From the NCBI GenBank assembly GCA_948567375.1, contig OX419758.1:11413001-11477000 (forward strand): a DNA stretch of 64,000 bases. The letters are read 5' to 3'. How positions within the stretch are numbered: position 1 is the stretch's first letter; every line of letters starts with the position of its first letter. Both the position numbers and the translations under genes were made by a program. This document shows positions 32,801 through 44,257 of this stretch, in pieces. The notes under the pieces are model-generated. The model saw nothing but the letters and a program-made list of their open reading frames with translations, ran no database searches and was not told where the DNA came from. The DNA is from Lunularia cruciata (lineage: Eukaryota; Streptophyta; Marchantiopsida; Lunulariales; Lunulariaceae).

Positions 32801-33434
32801 TCTTTAGTTACCTTTTCTCCTTGTTTGTTTCTGCCTCAGGAGTCTTCAAGCTTCAGCCTGTGGCGAGCTCTTCCGAACCCACAAGTTCTGATGGTATTTC
32901 TTGGCTCTGGAGTTGTAACGCAAATCTCACGAGAGAAACTGTTAGATCCAAATCAGTTTCTGAGCTCAAGCCTCCGTCATGTCGGCATTGGATGTGCAAG
33001 TCTTGCACTTTTGGCACTGTCCATGTATCCTTTTCCTGTAGACCTAATCTCCTTTGTCCTGAAATCAGCATTTCTGTTCCATTCTAGCTTGGTTCCAACT
33101 TCACCTCCGTAGATATAGTCACGTGTATTCTGTAGATACTAATGTATCAAAGAACCGATTGGTGTTGGGGCAGACACATTATCCTGACATGTATTGGTCG
33201 CAGGATAAACATGAGACAGGAGATACATGTGACTTGTCGGAGTTTGAGCATGTTCATGGTAGGGACTCAGGAAACAGTGGTATTTGAGGATTTTATATTT
33301 CATGCTTCGAATATAGGTTTTATACTGTCAAGGTTTTTCCTTCATCCACATTTCACAGATACAAGTACGAAAAGTCATTCCTTAGAGATCTTCGTAGTCT
33401 GAAGGAAGATCAAGTTGAACAAAAAGTAGAGTAA
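26878..33434 (+). CDS. RFT1: RFT1-like ER protein of N-glycan lipid-precursor assembly, 13 exons
   Basis: Exons by my reading: 26878-27015, 27166-27257, 27529-27689, 27994-28145, 28391-28512, 28843-29006, 29336-29425, 29707-29778, 30029-30166, 30364-30519, 30649-30701, 32840-33024, 33359-33434. They total 1599 nt, giving 532 residues plus stop (human RFT1 is about 540), and every junction keeps phase. Family landmarks: [19 protein letters not shown] (exon 1), [11 protein letters not shown] (2), VAWMTVPLG (3), SEPLYILSQ (4), [11 protein letters not shown] and [12 protein letters not shown] (6), [14 protein letters not shown] (7), [18 protein letters not shown] (9), [14 protein letters not shown] (9/10), [18 protein letters not shown] (10/11). 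RFT1 is a multi-spanning ER membrane protein of the MATE-like superfamily needed for Man5GlcNAc2-PP-dolichol to reach the lumen for N-glycosylation; whether it is itself the flippase is debated. All splice sites are GT-AG except intron 3. No inactivating change was seen. Confidence 0.93.
27690..27993 (+). other. RFT1 intron 3 with non-canonical GC-AG ends
   Basis: The donor reads CATG/GCAAGT and the acceptor CTTGCAG/GC. This is the junction that joins exon 3 (ending SVWLH plus one base) to exon 4 ([12 protein letters not shown]) in phase and in line with other RFT1 proteins. GCAAGT is the preferred donor of GC-AG introns. The only nearby GT (at 27677) would drop family-conserved residues and change phase. 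Confidence 0.8.
30702..32839 (+). other. RFT1 intron 11, unusually long (2138 bp)
   Basis: The other eleven introns are 129-334 bp. This one is pyrimidine-rich from about 31330 to 32480, holds a perfect 12-bp tandem repeat (32214-32225 and 32226-32237) and a diverged duplication near 31365-31470. I saw no transposon ends or extra exon: the protein runs directly from FFK (exon 11) to ESSSFSL (exon 12). It may contain a degraded insertion. Confidence 0.6.
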
Positions 33435-34860
33435 TCACAATCCTCTGACATGAGGGTACCCAATCAGCTGAAAGTTAGAAGGAATTTGCACAGGTATTCG
33501 CGAAGTTCCAAGGTAAGTTAGAACATCGCCCCAACTTTTACTTGTACACCAGTAGAGTTTTCTCGTACCTCGTCCAAAATGAGTTCACATGAGTTCTATT
33601 AATCAGGTTAGAGACAAGCATCCCCTTCCAGTATGGAGACTTTAGGTATGAGGCATTTGAATTGCAAACAGGGGATAGACGATATAATGCACTTCTGGGA
33701 ATTATATTTTGGAACTATATTTGCTAGATGTGATGGTGGGAAGCAAGTTGAAAACCCTTTTGCAGATTGTATGTTCTTTGGTCTCATGAGGGAATAGGAC
33801 GAGTCCTGCACGCGCGCAATGAGTGCTGGACGTATTCCTGAATCTTAGTTGCTGGTCATCTATCATACGGACTTTGCTAAATCAATAGAGACCAGGTCAT
33901 ATCAGTTCCATAGTTACAAAAGAGTCGCTAACTAGAGGGGATTCAAGGCATCTGACATGAATGACATTTGGACTCAATGTGCGGAAGTTATGCCTAGGTC
34001 CAAGATGTTCGTCTAACTATTGTGTGTGCCTTTACTTTGTCATGCAGAAGAATGTGCATGCTTCAAAGGTTAGTCTGCGGCTTGGTTAAGAAGTAAGATG
34101 AGATGAGTTCCGCCTTTAGATTGGTGATATTGGAGGTGGTATGCCGATCATCTCAGCAATTCGAGTCTTGTATGCTGTGAGAATTTGTTGGGATAAAGCT
34201 TTAATTTTCAGTCAGTACTTGAACCATTGCTCCACTTTCAAACCTTAACATTTTTGAATGATGTCACATATCGGTTGTTATCATTTCTGGAAGATGGCTT
34301 GGTCTTGTTAAAAAAAAAGATAGCTATCAACGACGCAGATGGTCAAAACTGCAAGCTCTCGTCTCTCTTTAGATCGATATTCTGAGTCTTATCGAACGCC
34401 ATTTGAACCATGAACGCCATTTGAGGATTGTGCTTCCTGAGAGTTAGAACTTTCATTTTGCTCTCTGTGCTCCAGAGTGAAAGTGAGAAAGAAACTGAAG
34501 GTCCCATCTCATAAATCCGAGGATTGCATCTTCTACCAACGTGGGCACTAAATGTTAAACCTTTATAACACAGTTTCATCTTACAGACGAATCGGAAAAT
34601 GTACAACATGACAAGTTATTGTGGTTGTCCAATCCAGGCTCTAGCAATTGACGTATCACGCTTTCCACTCTTGTTGAAAAATAAAATTCCTCAGAACCAA
34701 TCGCCGAAAGCACTTTCAAGAAGTTGAATAGCTTTCTCATTGTCCTCGTCGTGGTTGAAATGCATAAAAGGTAACAGAACTATGTTCAAAACTTGAACGA
34801 AGAAGAATGTTTTAGCCTAGATTTGAACTTGGAAAACTTCTAGAATTCTGAACTTTATTA
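33435..34860. other. Downstream of RFT1, no gene seen
   Basis: Includes the presumed RFT1 3' UTR. No polyadenylation signal close to the stop codon stands out. Short open frames (such as minus 34343-34609) have no recognisable content. Confidence 0.4.
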
Positions 34861-35398
34861 TTTACGAACTTTATTATTCTTAATATTGTTGCCTATTGAT
34901 TGGTGATAAGACGAGGCAAACTGGGCCAAGCTTTCCACTTCTATACTCGAAAAGCAACGAAGATCAACTTTTATATGTTATCCCATATACATTCTCAGCC
35001 ATTCATATCGTTATTAAACCATTGACACCCAAATTCGTATATTACACGGAATCGATCTTGAAGATGGTTTTGGTCTCGAACGATATTTAAAGATGTTAGC
35101 ACAAGGTTTACTTTAATCTCTTCCTATGACATCCTTTTGCAAGGAAAATCATAAGAGTCTTCTCCAACGTCAAATCTTCCATTTTACGAGGAGGTATAAA
35201 CAATAGCTCTTCCACCACCACATTAATCTAATCATTTATTTATATAGAGAAATCCCACAGCAGGAAAATAATTATTACACGTATATGGAACTTTTGATAT
35301 TGGTTCTTCACCAAGTAGTTTACATGCTGTAATTAGATTGATTGAGAAACGAAATATTGGATAGTACATCTTGTCGTTATTGGGGAATATTTGTATTG

Positions 35399-35443
35399 TA
35401 TCATAGAATAAGATAGATATCTTATCTACTTTATTCTATGATA
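35399..35443. repeat. Inverted repeat (hairpin), 13-bp perfect arms
   Basis: TATCATAGAATAA (35399-35411) pairs with TTATTCTATGATA (35431-35443) across a 19-base loop that itself contains GATATC. It could be a miniature element remnant or chance in AT-rich DNA. Confidence 0.5.
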
Positions 35444-37373
35444 TAAATTTTATGATTTTTTTTCAGATCTAATTAAAAATAAATGTGAGAATAAATTTTA
35501 TATAATTTTAATCAATAGAAGAAACGCTTAGTAGAAAGCCTTATACTCCTATATATCCTCGGAGAAATATTTTACATTTGTTGAATTGAGTTATAATCAT
35601 GTATTATATTGGTAACAAGTTATGATTATCATGTGATAAAGTTTGAGCGTCTTACCGGAAATGATTAACTTATCCGAAGTTGAAATTTCACTTAAAGAAT
35701 TTACATACAAATTTATATTAGATGATCTGGTAGATGATTATAACTATGTTTATTAATAAAAGTTAAAGTTGCGATTCCTATCTAACCAAAAAGATTGATT
35801 AATAAAGTGATTAACTAAAATTATACATGAAAATATTTAGTAAATATGTAAATCTAGTTACTTTGCAGGTGAAGTTAAGAGTAGTTGATGAAGACTTGCA
35901 TGTATAAACTAGATTACTTTATATGAGTTTCCGGGTGAAATGAAAGGCGTTAGATGAAATATAAGACTAATGTGTTAGGTATGTTATATTTACATGCAAA
36001 ATCAAATGGTTGTATACAAGGAGATAGTTGATATTTGATACACCAAATTTTTATATATTAAATATCGGAAAAAAGGAAAAAAGAACTTTAAGGATATTTT
36101 ACATGTAAAGTTAATTCTGAAATTGTTTATATGTACATCCAAGTTACAATAACCTACATCAATTGATTTAGTAGATTGATTATGCCAATGATCTATAATA
36201 AATATCTTATTGTCACACGTAGATCAGATCTCAAACTAAATAGATATAAATAGAGAGAGAAAAAAAAATATAAAAATATAAAAAAATATAAAATAAGAAG
36301 ATAATATAAAAAAAGGAAAAAAATAAGAAAAAAATAGAGGTAAAATAAATATAAAAAAAATATAAAAAAAATTTATCAAATAAATTTTGGATTTTAATAA
36401 AATTTATTTATATTTTTCACAAATTTTATCATATAAATAAATGAAAACATTAGAGCTATGGACTCTAATCTTCATATCTTAAATTTCAATTATTTTTCGA
36501 AAATATGAATAAATCAAATTTACTGTATAGATAAAAATATAATACTGACAATGAATATAAGAAAAAAAAATAGAGGTACATCAATTTTTTAGCTGAAAAT
36601 ATTTCATAAAAATAAGGAAACCATTAACTTTGAATATTCAATATGATTTGATTTAGTAAAATACAGTTTCAATGCTTAAGTAACTTGCATAAGGTCTTGT
36701 ATACAAGCATTTTCTTTAAGAAAAAGAAGTTTTTTCATTTTATATATTTTCAATATAAAAAATATTACATATTCATAGAATCTAAATATAAAAAAGATAA
36801 AAATAATTAATAGAAAATTTCAGAGCGAAGTTTTTTTTTCATATTTTGTAGATACACAAGATTCTTATGTTTTTATATATCATTCAACACTCGCATAACC
36901 TTACTGAAAAAGATAAAATTTTTACTGAAAATGATAGAACCTAGTTCGACTATTTTATCGCATTTTAAAATATCATGTTCATATTTTATGTAACAATTTT
37001 TGTCTAATTTATTTTGTATAAAATTTACTAAATGTTGGTAGAATATTTATTATCGAATAAAATTTTAAATTTTATGTTTTAATTATAGATACATATTTCA
37101 ATGGACTTTTTATATTGAGGGTTAGGACGATTATATTAAATATATTATTATTAAAATAATATTTTGTAGATAAAAACAAATATATTTTTATATAACTATA
37201 TAATGAGAAAATTACAGTATTTATTTATTATTAGATTCCATTTAGTTTATTTAATATATTCTGTTATATCTCTTATTTTTAAAAGTAAATTATCTTGATA
37301 TATTTTATGGTAAAATTTTTAAAACTATATATTTTTTCATCATACTATGTATAGAACAGAATATTTACCAGTA

Positions 37374-37405
37374 TGTAATCTTCATCTTCTGTAGCACAGT
37401 GTATA
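37374..37405 (+). repeat. 32-bp sequence repeated exactly at 56068-56099 (copy 1)
   Basis: Begins TGTAATCTTCATCTTCTG and ends GCACAGTGTATA. It sits in AT-rich DNA, while its partner sits in mid-GC DNA 18.7 kb away, with no matching flanks. Confidence 0.8.
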
Positions 37406-37757
37406 TATTTAAAAAATATATACTAGTAAAAATATTCGTTAATTTATATTTTTGATGTCAAAATAATTTTCTTTAAAGTGATAATATATCTTACCAGGAC
37501 ATAGATTTAATTCTATTTAGAAATAAATAAATTTATATCATATATACATATTATATATAGATATATATAACTTAAAAGAAAATCTATTATGCTCAAATAA
37601 CCACTGGATACTACTGAATCTATTATGCCTAAATAACTACTTAACTGTATTGAAAAAACCAATCAATTAATGAAATAAAAGAAGATTGCGGAAGCTCCCA
37701 CTTATACCATGAGTAGATTATCATGGTTGCATTTAAGCATGCTTATGGATGATATGG

Positions 37758-38282
37758 TTAGAAGAAAAGTGACCAATATTGACTCAAACATCCAGTACAA
37801 AATAGCGCGAGGAATTGCGACCGAACTGTAGCTGTGAGTGACAGGACCTTGCCAATCAACGACCGTTTTATACCAAAATGGAGGGTCGTAAGCTGGTGGA
37901 GGAGAAGAAAAGGGCGAGGGCGTTCAATCAGAGATACAGAATTAGAAGACGACAGTCTTTGAAAGAGAAGTTCAAGACAAATATCACGTCCAGAACCGAC
38001 CGTTTGCTTTCTTCCTATTGCGTGTGGGATATTCTTGAGACTTGAACTCGACAGGATGGTCTCTAGTTCCTGCGAGCGCAGTTCTTTATAACTCGTGAGC
38101 CTTGCGGACTTTGACAAAAGCAGCGGCATTTTCGATTGCGGTGGAGCAGCCGCGGCCCCCGACCAACTTACTGTAGGCGCATGCGCGTTCCAATTCCTTG
38201 TCGCAACCTTTGATTCGAAAAGAACCACAGCGACGAAGATTGTTGACCAAACACCGTCAACCAATAGACTCAAGCAAGACAA
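37758..38282 (-). CDS. Unrecognised 174-aa open frame in CpG-containing DNA
   Basis: The longest ORF outside transposons and RFT1. It begins MSCLSLLVDGVWSTIFVAVV, then has a Ser/Leu-rich body without a domain I recognise. It lies at the abrupt AT/GC boundary. A GTAAGT donor-like site within it (minus strand, near 38171) leaves open that only its first part is an exon. No supporting neighbour; coding status uncertain. Confidence 0.25.
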   Translation of the reverse strand: MSCLSLLVDGVWSTIFVAVVLFESKVATRNWNAHAPTVSWSGAAAAPPQSKMPLLLSKSARLTSYKELRSQELETILSSSSLKNIPHAIGRKQTVGSGRDICLELLFQRLSSSNSVSLIERPRPFLLLHQLTTLHFGIKRSLIGKVLSLTATVRSQFLALFCTGCLSQYWSLFF

Positions 38283-40069
38283 TGAACACGTGATACGTTT
38301 ACATGGTAGCTACACTACATGGTCCACTCACCAGATAAACCCTCGTTGTCACACACTCGACTGAACGTAATTAACACACTATCATGGCCTCGAGGACACT
38401 AGCTTTCACCATCTCTCGATGGCAAGAGCGTCACTATTGTACACGAGGAGTCGCTAGAAATCTGCATCTCTTTCCACCCCCTTGTTACCAGAAATATACG
38501 TCCTCAAGGCAAGAATCAGACATGGAGATTGTGGATTACCGTGAGTAATTCGAACACTCCATGTTGATCTACAGTTGAAGGTGCCTTGGAACTCGTTCAG
38601 GGTGCTGAACTGCGCGCGTGAGTAGATTCGTCTGTGAACCAACTGTGACTTCGACTGTGGTAGATTCGTGTATGAACCAAGCAAACACCGGTGTGCGCAC
38701 TTTGTAGCGCCGCAACGGTGTCGGGTCCCACCATCCAGGTAGGACCCACCGACGTTCTCGACTGTACTGACGGTCGCCGCCTTCCACATTCCCGAACCCG
38801 ACCTTGGCTAATACGATGATCACGAAGGCGAAGAGTTGGATTTTAAACCTCAGGCTTTGCTTCTCACTTTTCTCAGACTGTCGCCTTAGAGAGTTTTGAT
38901 TGTTCTATAAATAAATGAATGTGAAGCATTTTGCAGGAGAAAAGTTTGGTTGTCCACAAACCTCCTTCAGCTATGGTGTAACGTGTTTCTACAACAAAGC
39001 AACACGTGAATTTTTTTCGTATTTGCAACTTTACCAGTATGTAAGGTTGTGTGGAGAAAGAAAATGAAGTTCACTCGACTCTTAGGTTCATTTTTCCATT
39101 CAAAAGTGATTCTTTTGCGTTCATTTACTACAGATTTAATAAGTACATTCTACCGAAATCTAGTGAATATGTTATTTTTTTGACAACCAAATAATGTATA
39201 GCTCGATAACCACTCACTAACTGTTTATTTAGTCCGCTCGTCGCAGAGAGATGAATAAACTGCGAGTGAAATCTCAACGACAGTTTACTTAATTCGCTCG
39301 TTTAGTGGGATCAATAGTACGTATGAAACCTCGGATGGTACAAAACGTCCTAAAGTGCAATTTGACTGGCCAATATAGTATAAAGAATCTTGAGATGAAA
39401 CCCTTCTAATTCATCAGTAAGTTCGTATCTTCTACGACGGTAACTGCACTGAGACTTGACTTCAAGCACGTGGGAGACGCACATGAGTTTTATGTGAATC
39501 TTTTCTAAGTGTGGTTAGATGCCAATGAGAAAGTGACGTTAAAAAGACATGTGAATCTCGGCATTCCTGGTACAGACTATCGTGTTTGCAGGACTATCTT
39601 CCATCGATCTTCCATATTTTGCATTTCCATTAAGGATAGTGTATGTATGTTTGATGGAGCGTGCTAATTCTAGTTGACATTAAAAGTTCACGAGAAGAAA
39701 TTTCACGAGACTCCGTTCTTATAAGCTTCTCACAGAGAAGAGATGCCCAGTACAGTCTTTCAATGGTTTTAAGACTCGAGTAACTCTCGTCCTAGAACAA
39801 GCATTTCATATGTAGGTTTGATGTGTTGTTGAGTGAACTGGCAGACGGACTCCAATGTGTTGTAAAATGTAGTAACAGTACTTGTCGGAACTACAACACT
39901 AGTTGTTGCATCTGCTGCCTTCTGTATAATGACAAGGTTTTGTTTAGATTTTGTTCAACTGTCTACATTTTCATTATTCACTTGTGAGTGTGGTTTTGTA
40001 CTAGATGTCTTAAAATGTATATGTGTCATGGACAATGATCCATAAGACATGGTGTCTTTTAGGAGGACC
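38283..40069. other. Mid-GC stretch, no recognised gene
   Basis: Overlapping minus-strand frames near 38454-38823 are short and unrecognised. Nothing else is supported. Confidence 0.4.
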
Positions 40070-40745
40070 AAGGATAGTTGCACCTGATGGCAAGAGAGAG
40101 TGTATATTTGGCTTGGAGAGAATGTTCTTATGTTTTGTAGACGACACATGTCAAAGTAAATTTATACTTGGTCTGGCCGATTAGATGGCCAGGGCAGATG
40201 TTATGGTTTCATATCATACGCATGATGCAGTTTTGGAGGGAGTGATTACTCATCCCTTGGGTGAGTGGCAAGTAGAGCAATAACTAACAAGGTCTCCACG
40301 AATAAGGGCATATAGCAAGATCACTTCTTTGTTCCTCTAACCTTGGAGTTGGAGTTATATAGAACGGTGGATACAACATTCGACACATTTGTTTAGGAGT
40401 GCACAAGAGCTTATTGTATTAGATATCAAGGGATACTACTTTCATTCTTATATTTTGTGATATATTTTAGATAACATGTGTCCATTGCTCTACAGAGAGT
40501 ATTGGTTGGTGCAATCAAACGAAGAACAAGCACACTAAGTAGTGATGCTTCTTCAGATGCTCTAGTAATTTGTAAACCTTATGACTTGCATAGCTCAGAT
40601 ACTTAGATGCAATGGGGTAGGGTAGATTTCTCATAAAAATACTATTGGTGTCTAGTACCATTTTACCTCTTTTGTCGCTCCCTTGTGTGGCTTGATGGGG
40701 TCTTCTCATCCTCCTTGTTTGCTATGCTGTCGGCTTATCCTATCG
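40070..40745 (+). pseudogene. Repeat family D, copy 2 (most decayed)
   Basis: Matches copies 1 and 3 from about GGATAGTTGCACCTGATGG to GTGTGGCTTGATGGGG, including TTGGAGGGAGTGATTAC and GGTGCAATC. The coding frame is lost to indels; fragments such as NLYLVW and LCSSNLGVGV remain. Confidence 0.6.
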
Positions 40746-40886
40746 AGTTGTCTACAACCAGTAGTATTAACTAACTCATGGTGGACTACAGAAGGATCAA
40801 ATATATCGTTCTCTCATTGTCATCTGCAGAACTATTGGAGTTTGCAACTGGAGGAAATCTCAGGCTTCTTTCAAGATGGTTGAAAT

Positions 40887-41569
40887 CTATATTTTACGGC
40901 CATGGTGGTGTTGTTGGAATTTGTGTCCAAACCAGATGTTCTTTTGCCTCTTGCCGGATGAGAAACTGGTTAACCGGACTTTAAATAAAGTGAAAGATAT
41001 AAAGCTTTCCCTTGCGGAGTTACCATGAACACAGGAAAGACAAATCAAATATCGAGGGAAGGCGACCACATAGAACACAAGAAGGATGGAAGGCCCCTCA
41101 AACCCGTACAAGCGAGAAACAAAAGAGGTAATCCGCCCTACCGCTCCGGATATCAAAACAAGACTAGTCAGAATATCAGAACAAGACATATACATTAGAA
41201 TGACGGCAGTGACGGCTTAAAGTCACTGCGACGGTACCGTTGATGATATGTGTTCAGTTCATCTAAACCGTCAGGTGCCGTCAACTGTGGGACGCTAACC
41301 AGAGTTAGGAACCGCGGGCTCCTGACATACACGTGATGCGCAGCAAGGCAAGGTCGTGAGTTAATGGGTACGTTTGCTCGCGCCGTTATCGTGTGTGGCG
41401 ACGACCATGGTGACATGTCGTGTTTTGAATCGCGAACCTGGGCAGGAAGGAGAAGACCGGCGGGGAGCCGAGAATAAATAGAAAGTAAAAGAGGTAGGCA
41501 CGTAGTGCAGTGCCAATGCGAATAGCGTGTCACACCATCGCGCACGCAGTTGATCGATTGACTTGCCAC
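40887..41569 (-). other. Two abutting unrecognised ORFs in CpG-rich DNA
   Basis: Minus strand: 41569-41195 (124 aa, starting MASQSINCVRDGVTRYSHWH) and 41195-40887 (102 aa, starting MYMSCSDILTSLVLISG), meeting at 41195. The interval about 41200-41650 has noticeably more CG dinucleotides than its surroundings. A TATTTATTC motif occurs on the minus strand near 41475. No domain is recognised; they may be part of a promoter or non-coding exon of an unseen gene. Confidence 0.2.
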
Positions 41570-41933
41570 CGTAGCCGGACTCCGGATTTCATGCCGGTAA
41601 GTACTTTAATGTAGCTGCCAAGGTACAGAAGAAAAGAGAACAGGTTTGCGTTTGCGGCGGGGTGCTGACGACCAAATGTTGAACTTTAGTTGGGTTGTTA
41701 CACAATGTTGGACCCTACCCAGTAACAAGGAATCGAACCTGTTACGTGGTTGGATGCGCCTTACCCAAAGTTAATCCCGGTTATCCCACAGCTGGTTTCT
41801 GTTCGAGTGCTGACGCTACTGTGACCATGGGTGTTGCTAGATTACAAAGAACGAGCTTTCATTCATGTCAAATTCACTGGACTCTGCTCTAGGTTGGACT
41901 TTCAAGGGAGATTCAGTTGTTAGGATCGGCCCT

Positions 41934-42179
41934 TTATCTTTTGTGCAACATAGGCCCATTTCGATGACTACAGTGACTGCTTCTCACTGTAGCACTCAGG
42001 ATGGCGTCAAGAGCATAAGTGACTGCCTGGGGGTGAGAGGCACGATAACGTAGAAAATTCCAAGACTCCTCTTGATTATCATCAGCACCATCACCTGAGA
42101 AACTGCTGTAACAACTGGATGGCCCGTTGCTGCTGCTGCTGCATGAATTACAAATCATCATCACCACCAGAGGCAGCAA
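41934..42179 (-). CDS. Exon-like fragment, unrecognised
   Basis: The minus-strand frame contains a serine run then GDGADDNQEESWNFLRYRAS and HPQAVTYALDAILSAT, with an acceptor-like CTCAG before GDG and a donor-like GTGAGA after SAT (about 42098 down to 42008). The composition looks coding, but no family is recognised and no flanking exons could be joined. Confidence 0.25.
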   Translation of the reverse strand: MLPLVVMMICNSCSSSSNGPSSCYSSFSGDGADDNQEESWNFLRYRASHPQAVTYALDAILSATVRSSHCSHRNGPMLHKR

Positions 42180-42649
42180 CAGCTGCAGGATGGAATAGTA
42201 CCTTTCAGTGAGACTGTATCAGAGCTGAACTGAGAAACACGGTGATAGGCTGGTTGAAGAGGATTGGATGGTTCTATCGTGTGATTGAGCCTATCGATAT
42301 CTCATCCGGTAGAGAACACACAGACCTGCTATGATAGCCACCAACTTCGCCACGCACAGCTGCAGAGAAGCGCAGGGAACTCAGGATCTACAGTAAACTG
42401 GAATGCTTTAATATCCTATCTGGTCATACATTCTCGCTAGTATAGAAAATGATGGAAACAGGGGAGACAAGTCAGAAAATCATAAGAAGACAGTAAGTAG
42501 TAGCTGTAGGAGCTTTACAAGAAGCCAAATTTTCTTTCGCCCACAGTCCAATGCAGTCTGTTATCATAAACCACCTACTGAAGTAACACGAAGAGAATGT
42601 ACCCAAGAAGCCGTTCAAAAGCTGCAAATTCGTCTGTCCTGAAGATAAT

Positions 42650-42853
42650 TCAAATGTTTAGGTAAGGACTTGAATATTGAAGTGGCCTTTTGTCCAAATG
42701 AATTTCAAAGTCAGATCTTCGCTGGCTGCCTCTCTGGCTGTGATGGGTTTGGTTAGCAGCCATGCACTGCACTATTGTCTCACTTCCCCGATGGCTTTGT
42801 GTCGAGTGCCTTCGTTCTCTTGACTTCGCATGACCACCCGGGAGACTCGTCAT
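42650..42853 (-). CDS. Exon-like hydrophilic fragment, unrecognised
   Basis: The minus-strand frame reads MTSLPGGHAKSRERRHSTQS, then HRGSETIVQCMAANQTHHSQ, and ends with a stop after SSPYLNI. The frame is open upstream for a further dozen residues (RPRKSSTFFTP). Basic, Ser-rich, low-complexity; could be the disordered tail of a protein. Not recognised. Confidence 0.2.
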   Translation of the reverse strand: MTSLPGGHAKSRERRHSTQSHRGSETIVQCMAANQTHHSQRGSQRRSDFEIHLDKRPLQYSSPYLNI

Positions 42854-43114
42854 CGGAGTAAAGAAAGTGCTGGACTTTCTTGGCCTATCGTGCTACTCGG
42901 ACCCGCAGGACGTTTCTAGCCCTTGGAGGAGAAGCAGATTTTGTACTCGGGGTGGCAGGCAGGCCGTGTGGTTACTGACACGTCAGAAACGGTACTTGCC
43001 TGCACTGAATACCACGTAAACCTGTACAGTCGATTACCTCGTAATTCGATTATGTAGATAATTTTCGATGAGGGGATAACAAATTCACAACCATAATAAA
43101 ACTGAAACATAAAT

Positions 43115-43510
43115 ATAAAGAAATGCTCTATTTCAGAGAAATAATTTCCAAATTAAATGAATATCTCGAAATAGTTTGTAACTGATCATTCATTTATTCT
43201 CCAATTTCATTCAAGTCAATGATATAGAGGGACTTGCATGTACCATCGGAGATTGTATCAGTATAAAACACTTTTCATACTTGTTAAAGTACCTTTAATT
43301 TTAATGAGAAATTATTTTTATGCATGAGAGGTTATTTAATTAAATTCAGGTTAAATAAAAAATATAAGACAAAATAATTAAAATATATCAATAATTAAAT
43401 AATTGTATAGATAAAAGCAGTACCTTTCACATTTCATGCACTCCTTTCCTGTTTCCAAAAATTGGTTAAAAAACTCTAACCTTTTAGCAAACCTATTATC
43501 ATCTCTAGTT
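43115..43510. other. AT-rich stretch, no gene
   Basis: Resembles the larger AT-rich island in composition. Nothing else is seen. Confidence 0.4.
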
Positions 43511-43879
43511 AATTGGAGGACAGAGGATAGCTACTCATGATGTTATTAGGGACATATGTTTGCTATGGCACGAGAGAGTGGATACTTGGCTTGGGGGGAG
43601 TATTTATATGTTTGGCAAACAACACAGATCAAAGAAGATTTATACTTTGTCCAAGATGATCAAGTGATAGTAGCAAATGTAGTGGTTACGGACCGTACAC
43701 ATGATACAATTTTGGATGGAGTGATTACCCATTTCCCTAGATGGGCGGCGCGTGTAGCAGTAGCTTGCAAGGTCTCCAAGTATAGAAGTATGCAATGAAG
43801 TCATCTCTTTGTTTCATCTAGTCTTGGAGTTATATGGAGCGATGGACACGATGTTTGACACATTGTTAGGGAGTGCATG

Positions 43880-44257
43880 TGTAAAAGACCAAGACCAAAG
43901 AGAGAAATAAGAGAATGGAAACTCACATTGGGACATTTGAATGTGTGAAAACTCCGAATGCCTAGCATGAGCATCGGCTCTTGTATTTATAGGGATCATA
44001 CAAGGCTCCTTGAAGCTTCTTCCTTGAGCCACTTTCTTGGAGTGCAAGCCAAGTTAATTGGGAAGCTTCCTTCTAGGAGTTACTTACTTGGCGTGCAAGC
44101 CAAGTTAATTGGAAGCTTGTAGAAGCTACCTACTTGGAGTGCAAGCTAAGCTAGCCAAGAAGCTTCCTAGATACTTTTAGAATACTCTAGGCTAATTTGT
44201 CTTATTTGCTACTTTGTTAGCCCTACTAACTTTGTTGCTAAACTCTGTATTGTTACA
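43880..44257 (-). repeat. Family-C 3' LTR (minus strand)
   Basis: On the plus strand it runs from TGTAAAAGACC to ATTGTTACA. The adjoining CCCCCAC (44261-44268) is the complement of the purine tract. Confidence 0.85.

Larger units (their letters stand above)
34860..37690. other. Extremely AT-rich island, no gene
   Basis: Long A/T runs, with almost pure A/T near 36240-36420. No open frame above background. GC rises sharply after about 37690. Contains a 13-bp-arm hairpin (35399-35443) and a near-duplicate pair around 37578-37640 (both with CTATTATGC and CAAATAACCAC-like words). Confidence 0.6.

Noticed and set aside
36240-36420. Organelle-derived (plastid or mitochondrial) insert
   Set aside because: The composition fits, but no organelle gene or tRNA could be recognised; kept only as an option for the AT-rich island.
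41701-41790. Possible tRNA: on the minus strand GGTTCGATTCC sits in a stem-loop resembling a T-arm
   Set aside because: No matching D-arm, anticodon arm or acceptor stem could be folded upstream, and the stem is longer than a T-stem.
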